From positions 1 through 20,230 of the forward strand of contig NZ_JBKHDN010000027.1 in the NCBI RefSeq assembly GCF_046541315.1: a stretch of DNA of 20,230 nt, written 5' to 3'. The position numbers and the translations under genes are program-made. Origin of the DNA: Lamprobacter sp046541315 (GTDB taxonomy: Bacteria > Pseudomonadota > Gammaproteobacteria > Chromatiales > Chromatiaceae). The notes under the pieces are model-generated. The model made no database searches. It had not been told where the DNA came from and saw only the letters and a list, made by a program, of their open reading frames with translations. Positions 13,839-20,230 of the stretch are shown in pieces (position 1 is the stretch's first letter; each line of letters opens with the position of its first letter).

Positions 13839-14429
13839 ATGGAGCAGCGCGCCGAGCGGCCAGCCGCTCAGCACTCAGCCCCGATGCTCTTGCTCGACCT
13901 ACAGCTCGGGCCTCTGGATGCGCAAGAGGTCGCGGCGCTGCCGGCCGTGGTCGATCTGCGGCGCTGGGCGCTGGCCGCGCTCGACCCTCGGCTCTCGCCC
14001 CGGCATGCCCGGCTCCACTGGCCAGCCGAGCTGACCCTGCGCCTCACCGACGAGACCGAGAGCGCCGATCTCAACCAGCGCTATCGCGGGCGCGCGGGGC
14101 CGACCAATATCCTCTCGTTTCCATTCGAGCCGCCACCCGGCCTCGATCCAGGGCAGTCGAGGGCCGCCGGGATCAACGCCCTGCTCGGGGATCTGGTGAT
14201 CTGCGCGCCGCTGGTGCGGCGCGAGGCCGCTGAGCAAGGCAAGACCGAGACCGCCCATTGGGCGCATCTGGTCGTGCATGGCGTGCTGCATCTGCTCGGC
14301 TTCGATCACCTGACTGCCACCGAGGCCGCGCCGATGGAGGCGCTGGAAATCAACATCCTGGCCGCGCTAGGATTTTCAACACCGTATGAGGTCAACGACG
14401 ACGCCAATGGCGAGCGACGACGAATCTAG
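13839..14429 (+). CDS. ybeY: Endoribonuclease YbeY (rRNA maturation factor)
   Basis: From this start the protein has 196 residues. YbeY is a zinc-dependent single-strand RNase needed for 16S rRNA 3'-end maturation and 70S quality control. The metal site His-Gly-Val-Leu-His-Leu-Leu-Gly-Phe-Asp-His is intact near the C-terminus. The family motif Tyr-Arg-Gly-Arg-Ala-Gly-Pro-Thr-Asn-Ile-Leu-Ser-Phe-Pro-Phe precedes it. The ATG at 13839 was chosen because TTGGAG lies six bases before it. Starts at 13746 or 13755, overlapping ybeZ, would add a low-complexity Pro/Ala/Glu leader, and 13884 would give the more usual short N-terminus. The end overlaps ybeX. Confidence 0.92.
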   Translation: MEQRAERPAAQHSAPMLLLDLQLGPLDAQEVAALPAVVDLRRWALAALDPRLSPRHARLHWPAELTLRLTDETESADLNQRYRGRAGPTNILSFPFEPPPGLDPGQSRAAGINALLGDLVICAPLVRREAAEQGKTETAHWAHLVVHGVLHLLGFDHLTATEAAPMEALEINILAALGFSTPYEVNDDANGERRRI

Positions 14430-15324
14430 TCAGGGTGCCCAGACCAGCCAAGGCTGGCTGCGGCGCCTCAGTCTATCGGGGTTCCTGCAGCGCTTGCGCC
14501 GCTGCGAGCCCAAGAGCAAAGAACAGCTGGCCGAGCTTCTCCAGCAGGCCGAAGGTCAGGGGATCCTCGATCGCGATGCCCTCGGCATGATGGAGGCGGT
14601 GCTGCAGGTTACCGACCTGCGCGTCGGCGACATCATGATCCCGCGCGCTGAGATGGTGCGCATCCGCCGCGATGATCCGCTCGAGCGCATCCTCGCCATC
14701 GCCGTCGACTCCGCCCATTCGCGTTTTCCGGTGACCGGCGACGACAAGGGCGAGGTGGTCGGCATCCTGCTCGCGAAGGATCTGCTGAGCTATTGCGCCG
14801 AGGCCAATCGGCGCTCGTTCAATATCCGCGACCATGTCCGTCCGGCCATCTTCGTGCCGGAGAGCAAGCGCCTCAATGTGCTCCTGAAGGAGTTCCGGGC
14901 GAGCCGCAATCACATGGCGATCGTGGTCGACGAATACGGCTCCGCCGCCGGCTTGGTCACGATCGAGGATGTGTTGGAACAGATCGTCGGCGATATCGAG
15001 GACGAGCACGATTTCGACGAGGGCGCCTTCATCTACAAGCGCGGCCAGGGCGAGTACACGGTCAAGGCGCGCACCTCGGTCGAGGAGTTCAACGACTACT
15101 TCGGCTGCGCCCTCGACGGCGGGGATCTGGATACGATCGGGGGGTTGGTCGTGCACGCCTTCGCGCATCTGCCCACGCGGGGCGAGCGCGTCGAGATCGA
15201 CGGCTTTCGCTTCACCATCCTGCGCGCCGATAGCCGCCGAGTGCACCTGTTGACCGTGCGCCCGCCGGCCACCACCGGCGCTTCGTCACAGGACCCGCAG
15301 GACGCGCCAACAGCGTCTTCCTGA
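14407..15324 (+). CDS. ybeX: CBS-pair / CorC-HlyC domain protein YbeX (CorC)
   Basis: The protein has 305 residues. A tandem CBS pair occupies about 65-190, with Arg-Val-Gly-Asp-Ile-Met-Ile-Pro-Arg and Asp-Glu-Tyr-Gly-Ser-Ala-Ala-Gly-Leu-Val-Thr as the usual marks. A CorC_HlyC domain follows (about 205-290). It is cytoplasmic, with no membrane helix. CorC was named for magnesium and cobalt efflux, while newer work links YbeX to ribosome metabolism together with YbeY and YbeZ, which fits the operon. The ATG at 14407 is preferred to one at 14386 because the family begins with an acidic Ser/Asp/Glu stretch. It overlaps the ybeY end by 23 bases. The usual next gene, lnt, is absent; a convergent gene follows. 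Confidence 0.93.
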   Translation: MASDDESSQGAQTSQGWLRRLSLSGFLQRLRRCEPKSKEQLAELLQQAEGQGILDRDALGMMEAVLQVTDLRVGDIMIPRAEMVRIRRDDPLERILAIAVDSAHSRFPVTGDDKGEVVGILLAKDLLSYCAEANRRSFNIRDHVRPAIFVPESKRLNVLLKEFRASRNHMAIVVDEYGSAAGLVTIEDVLEQIVGDIEDEHDFDEGAFIYKRGQGEYTVKARTSVEEFNDYFGCALDGGDLDTIGGLVVHAFAHLPTRGERVEIDGFRFTILRADSRRVHLLTVRPPATTGASSQDPQDAPTASS

Positions 15325-15336
15325 GCGCCAAGGCGC

Positions 15337-15409
15337 AAAAAAGCCCTATCGAGATGACCGTTCAGGCCCGGCAAGGGCCTGGATGGCCCTGTGCAATGGC
15401 ATAGGGCTT
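15337..15409 (-). terminator. Rho-independent terminator of the phosphoribulokinase gene, with nested hairpin
   Basis: AAGCCCTAT (15341-15349) and ATAGGGCTT (15401-15409) form a perfect nine-base outer stem. Inside it CAGGCCC/GGGCCTG (15363-15381) makes a second hairpin. Read on the - strand, the outer stem is followed at once by a T-run (15342-15337), as expected for intrinsic termination about 20 bases past the prk stop. It may also slow + strand transcription leaving ybeX. Confidence 0.65.
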
Positions 15410-15429
15410 GTCGGCGCCCCGCGCTCGCC

Positions 15430-16320
15430 TCAGACGTTGCGGGCCGCCATCATGCGCTCGATGATCGGTTGCAGGATGATCTCCATCGCGAAGCCCATCT
15501 TGCCGCCGGGAACGACGATGGTGTTGCGCCGGGACATGAACGACTCCTTGATCATCGACAGCAGGTAGACGAAGTCGACATCGAACTTCTCCGGCTGCTT
15601 GAAGCGGATGACCACGAAGCTTTCGTCCGGGGTCGGGATGTCGCGGGCGATGAACGGGTCGGAGGTATCGACCGTCGAGACACGCTGGAAGTTGATGTCG
15701 GTGCGCGTGAATTGCGGGGTGATGTGGCGGATGTAATCCGGCATCCGGCGCAGGATGGTGTCGACGATGGCCTCGGCCGAGTAGCCGCGCTCGGCGTTGT
15801 CGCGGTGGATCTTCTGAATCCACTCCAGGTTGACGATCGGCACCACGCCGATGCCGAGATCGACATAGCGGGCCACATCGGCCTCGTCGGTCTTGGCGAG
15901 CCCGTGCAGCCCTTCGTAGAACAACAGATCGGTGCCTGCCGGCACCTCTTCCCAAGGGGTGAATTCTCCCGGCGAGAGGTTGGTGCCGAGCCGCTGGTTA
16001 TGCTCGGCGGCCTCTTCGTCGCTGTGGATGTAGTAGCGCTTCCTCCCGGTGCCGGTATCGCCATAGCTGCTGAACAGTTCGGCGAGCAGGTCGAAGTGGT
16101 TGGCCTCGGGGCCGAAATGACTCAGATTCCGATGCTCCTCGGCGGCCTTGGCCATCTCCGCTTTCATCTGCTTGCGGGTATAGCGATGAAAGCTATCCCC
16201 TTCGATGACGGCGGCATTGATGCCATCGCGATAGAAGATGTGCTCGAAGGCGCGTTTAACCGTGGTGGTCCCGGCGCCCGAAGAACCGGTAACGGCAACC
16301 ACTGGATGCTTTTTCGACAT
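15430..16320 (-). CDS. prkB: Phosphoribulokinase, class I
   Basis: The protein has 296 residues, typical of the proteobacterial class I enzyme. It phosphorylates ribulose 5-phosphate to ribulose 1,5-bisphosphate, the CO2 acceptor of the Calvin cycle. The P-loop Gly-Ser-Ser-Gly-Ala-Gly-Thr-Thr-Thr lies at 12-20, followed by Glu-Gly-Asp-Ser-Phe-His-Arg-Tyr (about 40-47). Tyr-Glu-Gly-Leu-His-Gly-Leu (about 134-140) and Arg-Arg-Met-Pro-Asp-Tyr match the family's catalytic and allosteric segments. This isoform is usually NADH-activated. GGGGAA lies eight bases before the ATG. No Rubisco or other cbb gene is in the window. The gene stands downstream of rsxE on the same strand, with 169 bp between that carry its own promoter-like features. 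Confidence 0.97.
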   Translation of the reverse strand: MSKKHPVVAVTGSSGAGTTTVKRAFEHIFYRDGINAAVIEGDSFHRYTRKQMKAEMAKAAEEHRNLSHFGPEANHFDLLAELFSSYGDTGTGRKRYYIHSDEEAAEHNQRLGTNLSPGEFTPWEEVPAGTDLLFYEGLHGLAKTDEADVARYVDLGIGVVPIVNLEWIQKIHRDNAERGYSAEAIVDTILRRMPDYIRHITPQFTRTDINFQRVSTVDTSDPFIARDIPTPDESFVVIRFKQPEKFDVDFVYLLSMIKESFMSRRNTIVVPGGKMGFAMEIILQPIIERMMAARNV

Positions 16321-16426
16321 GCGTAATTCCCCGTCTGTCTTGAGATGCCGCCAGCTGCGAATGCGATACGGCTTGCGGTCGCTGACGTGATTGAAGGATC
16401 CGAAATCAGATCAGCGCGCGAATATA

Positions 16427-16456
16427 CCACTTCCCGGCCATTCGCTTGGGAAGTGG
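16427..16456. promoter_or_regulatory. 9-bp inverted repeat between rsxE and prkB
   Basis: CCACTTCCC and GGGAAGTGG are perfect complements with a 12-base spacer. On the - strand the repeat is followed directly by TATATT, a possible -10 for prkB. It may be an operator over the -35 region of prkB, or the terminator hairpin of the rsx operon, although no T-run follows. The sequence does not decide. Confidence 0.4.
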
Positions 16457-16472
16457 CGTTGTCAAACACAGG

Positions 16473-16484
16473 GGGTCGCGACCC
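16473..16484. repeat. GGGTCGCGACCC palindrome just after rsxE
   Basis: This perfect 12-bp palindrome lies six bases beyond the rsxE stop codon and can extend with mismatched flanks (CAGGG/CCCTG). It could fold at the 3' end of the rsx transcript, but it has almost no loop and no T-run. Its role is unknown. Confidence 0.4.
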
Positions 16485-16489
16485 TGAAC

Positions 16490-17215
16490 CTAGCCGTTGG
16501 AGGGCGCGCCCTCGCCCGCTGGCGCGCGCGCGGCGGTGCGTTTGGCCGAGACCGACCCTAGCATCTGGCGCAGACGTTCGATGCGTTTGTCGATCAGGTT
16601 CTTGAGCGCGATCATGATGCCGAGACCGATGAAGGCCCCGGGGGGCAGGATGGCCAGCAAGGCGCCCTGGAAGTCCTCGCCAAACTCGAGGCCGAAGTCC
16701 TTGGCGCCAGCGCCGAGCAGCAAATCGGCCTGATAGAACAGGGTACCCTGGCCGAGGAACTCGCGCAGGCCGCCGAGCACCATCAGCACCAGCGTGAAGC
16801 CGAGGCCCATCGCCAGCCCATCGACGATGGCCCGATCCAGCGGTGCCTTGGAGGCAAAGGCCTCGGCGCGGCCGATGATCGCGCAGTTGGTCACGATGAG
16901 CGGGATGAACAGGCCTAGCACCAGATAGAGTCCATAGAACTGCGCCTGCATGGTCAGCTCGACGGCGGTCACGAAAGACGCGATCACCAGCACGAACACC
17001 GGCAGGCGCACCTCTGGTCGGACCAGATTGCGGATCAGCGAGACGGTCGCGTTCGAGAGCACGATGACGGTGGTGGTCGCCAGCCCCATGCCGAGGCCGT
17101 TGGTCGCCGTGGTGGTGACCGCGAGCAGCGGACAGAGCCCGAGCAGCGCGACCAGGGCCTGGTTATTGCTCCAGAGCCCATCGCCGATCAAGGCGCCATA
17201 ACCCTTCTCCGCCAT
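16490..17215 (-). CDS. rsxE: Rnf electron transport complex subunit RsxE/RnfE
   Basis: The protein has 241 residues with six predicted membrane helices. RnfE is one of the paired inner-membrane subunits (with RnfA) that hold a membrane iron-sulfur cluster in ferredoxin:NAD+ electron transfer coupled to ion movement. The cysteines expected for this are in Leu-Gly-Leu-Cys-Pro-Leu-Leu-Ala (about 25-32) and Ile-Val-Thr-Asn-Cys-Ala-Ile-Ile-Gly-Arg (about 106-115). The C-terminus carries an extra basic, Ala-rich tail. Its ATG overlaps the rsxG stop by one base. It is the last gene of the operon; the usual neighbour nth is not present. Confidence 0.96.
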   Translation of the reverse strand: MAEKGYGALIGDGLWSNNQALVALLGLCPLLAVTTTATNGLGMGLATTTVIVLSNATVSLIRNLVRPEVRLPVFVLVIASFVTAVELTMQAQFYGLYLVLGLFIPLIVTNCAIIGRAEAFASKAPLDRAIVDGLAMGLGFTLVLMVLGGLREFLGQGTLFYQADLLLGAGAKDFGLEFGEDFQGALLAILPPGAFIGLGIMIALKNLIDKRIERLRQMLGSVSAKRTAARAPAGEGAPSNG

Positions 17216-17982
17216 CAGGATGCCTCCTTCGCGGTGGTGGCCGAGGTCGGCGCCGCGACTGGCTCAGCCGTTGCCGCCGCTGGCGACCCGGGGAGCGGCG
17301 CCACCTGCCCGGCGTCGCTGGCGGCGGCCGGCCCGGTAGCCTCCTCGGGATGGCCTTCAGGGGGGCGCGCGTAGAGCGTCTCGCCATGGCGCTGCACGAA
17401 GAGCAGGGTGCCCTTGACCGCGTTGACCACCGAACGCGGGGTGATGGTCGCGCCGGTGAACTGATCGAAGACGCCGCCATCGCGCTTCACCTTCCACTGC
17501 TCAAGCGGCGGCTCACCGAGCGAGCGGCCCTCGAATTGCTCGACGATCCAGTCATCCTTGCGCTCCTCGATCTTGTCGCCCAGCCCCGGCGTCTCGTGAT
17601 GCTCGATCACCCGCACGCCACCGAGCGTGCCGTCGCGCAGCACCGAGACCAGCAGCTTGATCGGGCCGGCATAGCCATCCGGGACGATCGGCTCAAGGAT
17701 CAGCGCGACCGGCTCCTCGCCGTCGCGCACGCGATAGACCTCGGTGACCGCACCGCCGAGCAAGTCGGGATCGCTGACCTCGATGCGATCGGCCAGCGGA
17801 TCGTTCGACATGCGCCCTTCCGGCACGATGGCCTTGAGCTTGGCGAGCATAGCCTGGCGCTGGTTCTCGGCGATCTTGGCGTCGGTCAGCTCATGCGTGA
17901 CGGCGACGAGACCGACCCCGCCGACGGCGAAGCTGCCGAGGATGAATGCGGCGATGAGGATGGGAGTCTTTTTCATGATCAT
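17215..17982 (-). CDS. rsxG: Rnf electron transport complex subunit RsxG/RnfG
   Basis: The protein has 255 residues. A single N-terminal membrane helix (about 8-28) anchors a periplasmic FMN-binding domain. The covalent FMN attachment motif reads Phe-Thr-Gly-Ala-Thr-Ile-Thr (175-181), with Thr179 as the acceptor for ApbE flavin transferase. Gly-Leu-Gly-Asp-Lys-Ile (about 133-138) is also typical. After the domain comes a Pro/Ala/Thr-rich tail (about 205-255) that standard RnfG proteins lack. The start could be Met1 (17982) or Met3 (17976); GGAC precedes the first. The open frame extends far upstream over rsxD, but that part is antisense-free shadow without family sequence. Confidence 0.95.
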   Translation of the reverse strand: MIMKKTPILIAAFILGSFAVGGVGLVAVTHELTDAKIAENQRQAMLAKLKAIVPEGRMSNDPLADRIEVSDPDLLGGAVTEVYRVRDGEEPVALILEPIVPDGYAGPIKLLVSVLRDGTLGGVRVIEHHETPGLGDKIEERKDDWIVEQFEGRSLGEPPLEQWKVKRDGGVFDQFTGATITPRSVVNAVKGTLLFVQRHGETLYARPPEGHPEEATGPAAASDAGQVAPLPGSPAAATAEPVAAPTSATTAKEAS

Positions 17983-18002
17983 TGTCCGTTGATTGCGTGG
18001 AC

Positions 18003-19076
18003 TCAGGCCTTCTTCTTGCGGACGCTGCGGCGCTGGCCGAAGACGCGCGGCTGGGAGTATCGATCGATGGTCGGCACGGCGATGTTCATCAGCAGGACCG
18101 CGAAGGCGACGGCATCGGGATAGCCGCCCCAGGTGCGGATCACAAAGATGATCACCCCGATCGCGGCCCCGTAGAACAATTGTCCGCGCCGAGTGGTGCA
18201 GGCCGAGACCGGATCGGTGGCAATGAAGAACGCACCGAGAATGGCGCCGCCCGAGAACAGATGGAAGCCCGGGAACGGATAGAGCTGAGGATCGAGCAGC
18301 CAGAACGCCGCCGAGCTGCCCAGCAGCCCGCCGAGCACCGCCACCGGGATGTGCCAGCTGATCACGCGCTGCCTGAGTAGATAGATCCCGCCGAGCAGGA
18401 ATCCCGCCGCGACCCATTCCCAGCCGCGTCCACCGAAAAATCCCCACAGCGGACTGCTCGCGCGGATCTCGTCGATGCGCTGGCCCTGATCGAGCAGGGT
18501 GCGCATCTCGTCGAGCGGCGTCGCCGCGCTGATCGCATCCCAGCTCAATCCCTCGGGCAGGGCGCCGGTCAGGATCAGGCGCGCCGAATCGAACAACGAG
18601 AGCGTGCTCAGATCGCGCGCTTCGAGCAAGGCCGGCACATCCGGCGGCAGCCAGCTCGTCGTCGCCACCGGATAGGAGATCAGCAAGAACACATAGCCGG
18701 CCATGGCCGGGTTGAAGGGGTTGTAGCCGATGCCGCCATAGAGCTGTTTGGCGATTAGGATCGCGAACAGGATGCCGAGCAGCGTCATCCACCAGGGCAG
18801 GGTCGGCGGGATGGTCAAGGCAAACAGCAGCGCCGTCACCACCGCGCTGTAGTCCTTGATCGCGGGTAACACGGGGCGCCCGCGCAGCAGCAACGCCAGC
18901 GCCTCGGCGAGCACCGCGAAGACGGTCGCCAAGGCCATGTTGATGAGCACGCCCCAGCCGAAGAACCAGACCAGGGCCAAGGTGCCGGGCACCAGCGCCA
19001 GGCACACCTGGAGCATCACCTGATCGACCTGGTTGACGCGCGCGCTATGCGGCGAAGAGATGAAGGTGGTGGCCAC
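18003..19076 (-). CDS. rsxD: Rnf electron transport complex subunit RsxD/RnfD
   Basis: The protein has 357 residues, a polytopic inner-membrane subunit with about ten helices. It carries covalently bound FMN and is thought to take part in ion translocation. Landmarks are Lys-Asp-Tyr-Ser-Ala-Val-Val-Thr (74-81), Gly-Tyr-Asn-Pro-Phe-Asn-Pro-Ala-Met (117-125) and Ile-Ala-Thr-Asp-Pro-Val-Ser near the C-terminus. The flavinylation site reads Ile-Ser-Ala-Ala-Thr-Pro-Leu (182-188) instead of the usual Ser-Gly-Ala-Thr; the acceptor Thr186 is kept. The gene starts five bases after the rsxC stop and is followed by rsxG after about 20 bases. Confidence 0.96.
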   Translation of the reverse strand: MATTFISSPHSARVNQVDQVMLQVCLALVPGTLALVWFFGWGVLINMALATVFAVLAEALALLLRGRPVLPAIKDYSAVVTALLFALTIPPTLPWWMTLLGILFAILIAKQLYGGIGYNPFNPAMAGYVFLLISYPVATTSWLPPDVPALLEARDLSTLSLFDSARLILTGALPEGLSWDAISAATPLDEMRTLLDQGQRIDEIRASSPLWGFFGGRGWEWVAAGFLLGGIYLLRQRVISWHIPVAVLGGLLGSSAAFWLLDPQLYPFPGFHLFSGGAILGAFFIATDPVSACTTRRGQLFYGAAIGVIIFVIRTWGGYPDAVAFAVLLMNIAVPTIDRYSQPRVFGQRRSVRKKKA

Positions 19077-19081
19077 TCGAC

Positions 19082-20230
19082 TTACTCCTGATCGGCCGTG
19101 GCCGTCTCGCGTCGCTCAAGCAACACGCCATTCGGCTCGTCGACGGGCGCCGCCGCCGCGCGATCCTGTCCCTGGAGGCTCCCGGTTGCGCTCCCGGATG
19201 GGTTCCCGGTTGTGCTCCCAGTCGCGCTCCCGGTCGCGTTCCCGGTCGCGCGCCCAGCGGCCCCGCCGCCGGACGCGTTTTCCCGAGCGCTCTGCGCGAC
19301 CGGCCGCGCCGTTTGCTGCGTCTTCGCAACCGTTGCCTTCTTTTCGGCCGCGCGCCGGCGCGCGGCCTCGATCGTCGCGTGCTTGTCGGCCTGGTCGCCC
19401 TTGGCCGGTGCGGCGCCCGAGGCAACCGCCTCCTTTTTCTTGCGCAGCTTCGCCTTGCGCTCACGCTCCTGGCGCTCGAGCCGGGCCTCGCGCGCGGCAT
19501 GACGCTCGCGGGCGTGGTCGGCGGCGCGCTTCTCCTGCTCGCGCGCCCAGCTCTCGGTCTTGGCGAAGCGGTAGTACTGCACCAACGGAATGTGCGACGG
19601 GCACACATGCGCGCAGCAGCCACACTCGATGCAGTCGAACAGGTTGTAATCCTGCACCTTGTCCAGCTCTTTCGCGCGCGCGTGCCAGTAGAGCTGCTGC
19701 GGCAGCAGATTGGCCGGGCAGACCTCGGCGCAGCGCCCACAGCGGATGCAGGGCAAGGGCGCGCCTGGGTCCGGGCTCTCGGCCGGCGTCAGTGCCAGCA
19801 GGCAGTTGGTCGCCTTGGTGATCGGCACTGCGTCGGTGTCGAGCCGAAATCCCATCATCGGCCCGCCCGCGACCAGCTTGGCGAGATCACCGCTGTAGCC
19901 GCCGCTGGCGGCGATCAGCGCCGCCGCCGGCGTGCCGACCGGTACCCGGTAATTACGCGGCGCGGCCACGCCACGACCGGTGACGGTCACCAGGCGCTCG
20001 ATCAGCGGCTGGCCGCGCAACACCGCATCGGCCACCGCAGCTGCCGTGCCGACGTTTTGGCAGACGACCCCAATCTGCGCCGGAATGCCATGACTCGGCA
20101 CTTCCTTGCCGGTAAGAATGCGGATCAACTGCTTCTCGCCGCCGCTCGGGTACAGCGTCGGAATCACCACCACCTCGACCCGCCCGCCGAGGTCGGCGGC
20201 GTCGATCGCCTGGCGCAAGGCGGCGGCGGC
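19082..20230 (-). CDS. rsxC: Rnf electron transport complex subunit RsxC/RnfC, N-terminus outside the window
   Basis: 382 codons are visible and the frame continues off the right edge. RnfC is the peripheral subunit that accepts electrons from or donates them to NAD(H). Seen here are the SLBB-type region (about 80-110 from the edge) and two ferredoxin-like [4Fe-4S] motifs, Cys-Ile-Arg-Cys-Gly-Arg-Cys-Ala-Glu-Val-Cys-Pro and Cys-Ile-Glu-Cys-Gly-Cys-Cys-Ala-His-Val-Cys-Pro. A long charged helix, likely a coiled coil rich in Glu, Arg, Lys and Ala, follows as in gammaproteobacterial RnfC. The tail then changes to a Gly/Thr/Ser-rich repeat. rnfA and rnfB would be expected further right. Confidence 0.96.
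   Translation of the reverse strand, partial: AAAALRQAIDAADLGGRVEVVVIPTLYPSGGEKQLIRILTGKEVPSHGIPAQIGVVCQNVGTAAAVADAVLRGQPLIERLVTVTGRGVAAPRNYRVPVGTPAAALIAASGGYSGDLAKLVAGGPMMGFRLDTDAVPITKATNCLLALTPAESPDPGAPLPCIRCGRCAEVCPANLLPQQLYWHARAKELDKVQDYNLFDCIECGCCAHVCPSHIPLVQYYRFAKTESWAREQEKRAADHARERHAAREARLERQERERKAKLRKKKEAVASGAAPAKGDQADKHATIEAARRRAAEKKATVAKTQQTARPVAQSARENASGGGAAGRATGNATGSATGSTTGNPSGSATGSLQGQDRAAAAPVDEPNGVLLERRETATADQE
19184..19255. repeat. Six degenerate 12-bp tandem repeats in the rsxC tail
   Basis: Units such as GGTTGCGCTCCC, GGATGGGTTCCC, GGTTGTGCTCCC and GGTCGCGTTCCC follow each other without gaps. On the coding strand they give a four-residue repeat of the type Gly-Asn/Ser-Ala/Thr-Thr, rich in small residues. 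The frame is kept since the unit is a multiple of three. The tract is probably variable in length between strains. Confidence 0.85.

Noticed and set aside
18010..19005. Long upstream extension of the rsxG frame through rsxD.
   Set aside because: The rsxD frame has full RnfD sequence there, while the extension is repetitive Arg/Ala-rich without motifs. rsxG starts at 17982.
19184..19255. Short regular repeats considered as a CRISPR array.
   Set aside because: The 12-bp units are contiguous without spacers and lie in frame inside rsxC.

Overview
The window looks like chromosomal DNA of a high-GC, autotrophic, facultatively or strictly anaerobic gammaproteobacterium, most likely of the purple sulfur bacterium type (Chromatiaceae or relatives). 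The pointers are a class I phosphoribulokinase of the Calvin cycle, an rnf (rsx) electron transport operon, an oxygen-sensitive class III ribonucleotide reductase, and the gammaproteobacterial miaB-phoH-ybeY-ybeX block. The taxonomic placement is inferred from gene content only.

Left region (1-5251, + strand): a type I restriction-modification locus. The end of hsdM overlaps hsdS. A compact, translationally coupled cassette of small genes then separates hsdS from hsdR: an 86-residue acidic protein, a shortened MNT nucleotidyltransferase, a 61-residue unknown, an antitoxin-like protein with an apparent amber codon, and a DUF29 protein. hsdR looks broken: it has a one-base frameshift after codon 57, and the PD-(D/E)xK lysine is replaced by methionine. 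Modification may persist without restriction. The second target-recognition half of hsdS is visibly AT-richer than its surroundings and looks imported.

Middle region (5253-9680, - strand): the anaerobic ribonucleotide reductase operon. nrdD carries a 313-residue intein with LAGLIDADG-type endonuclease motifs, inserted next to a conserved Cys-Gln-Thr-Pro-Phe loop. The NrdD reading frame stops after the zinc-binding cysteines without a glycyl-radical loop. That loop (Arg-Val-Met-Gly-Tyr) is instead encoded by a separate 92-codon gene just before nrdG, so the enzyme appears to be split. A sigma70-like promoter with two NrdR-box-like sites 31 bp apart lies upstream, and a dyad sits near -60.

9681-11339 is gene-poor. 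It holds the wreck of an iron superoxide dismutase gene and a TIGR02206/YwaF-type membrane protein. 11340-15324 (+ strand) is the miaB-phoH(ybeZ)-ybeY-ybeX housekeeping cluster for tRNA modification and RNA metabolism. A convergent terminator region separates it from phosphoribulokinase (- strand). The rsxC-D-G-E part of the Rnf complex follows on the same strand, with rsxC running off the right edge. The RnfD flavinylation motif is Ser-Ala-Ala-Thr rather than the usual Ser-Gly-Ala-Thr.

The most noteworthy items are the split, intein-bearing NrdD, the disabled HsdR next to a decaying toxin-antitoxin-like cassette, and the altered RnfD motif.
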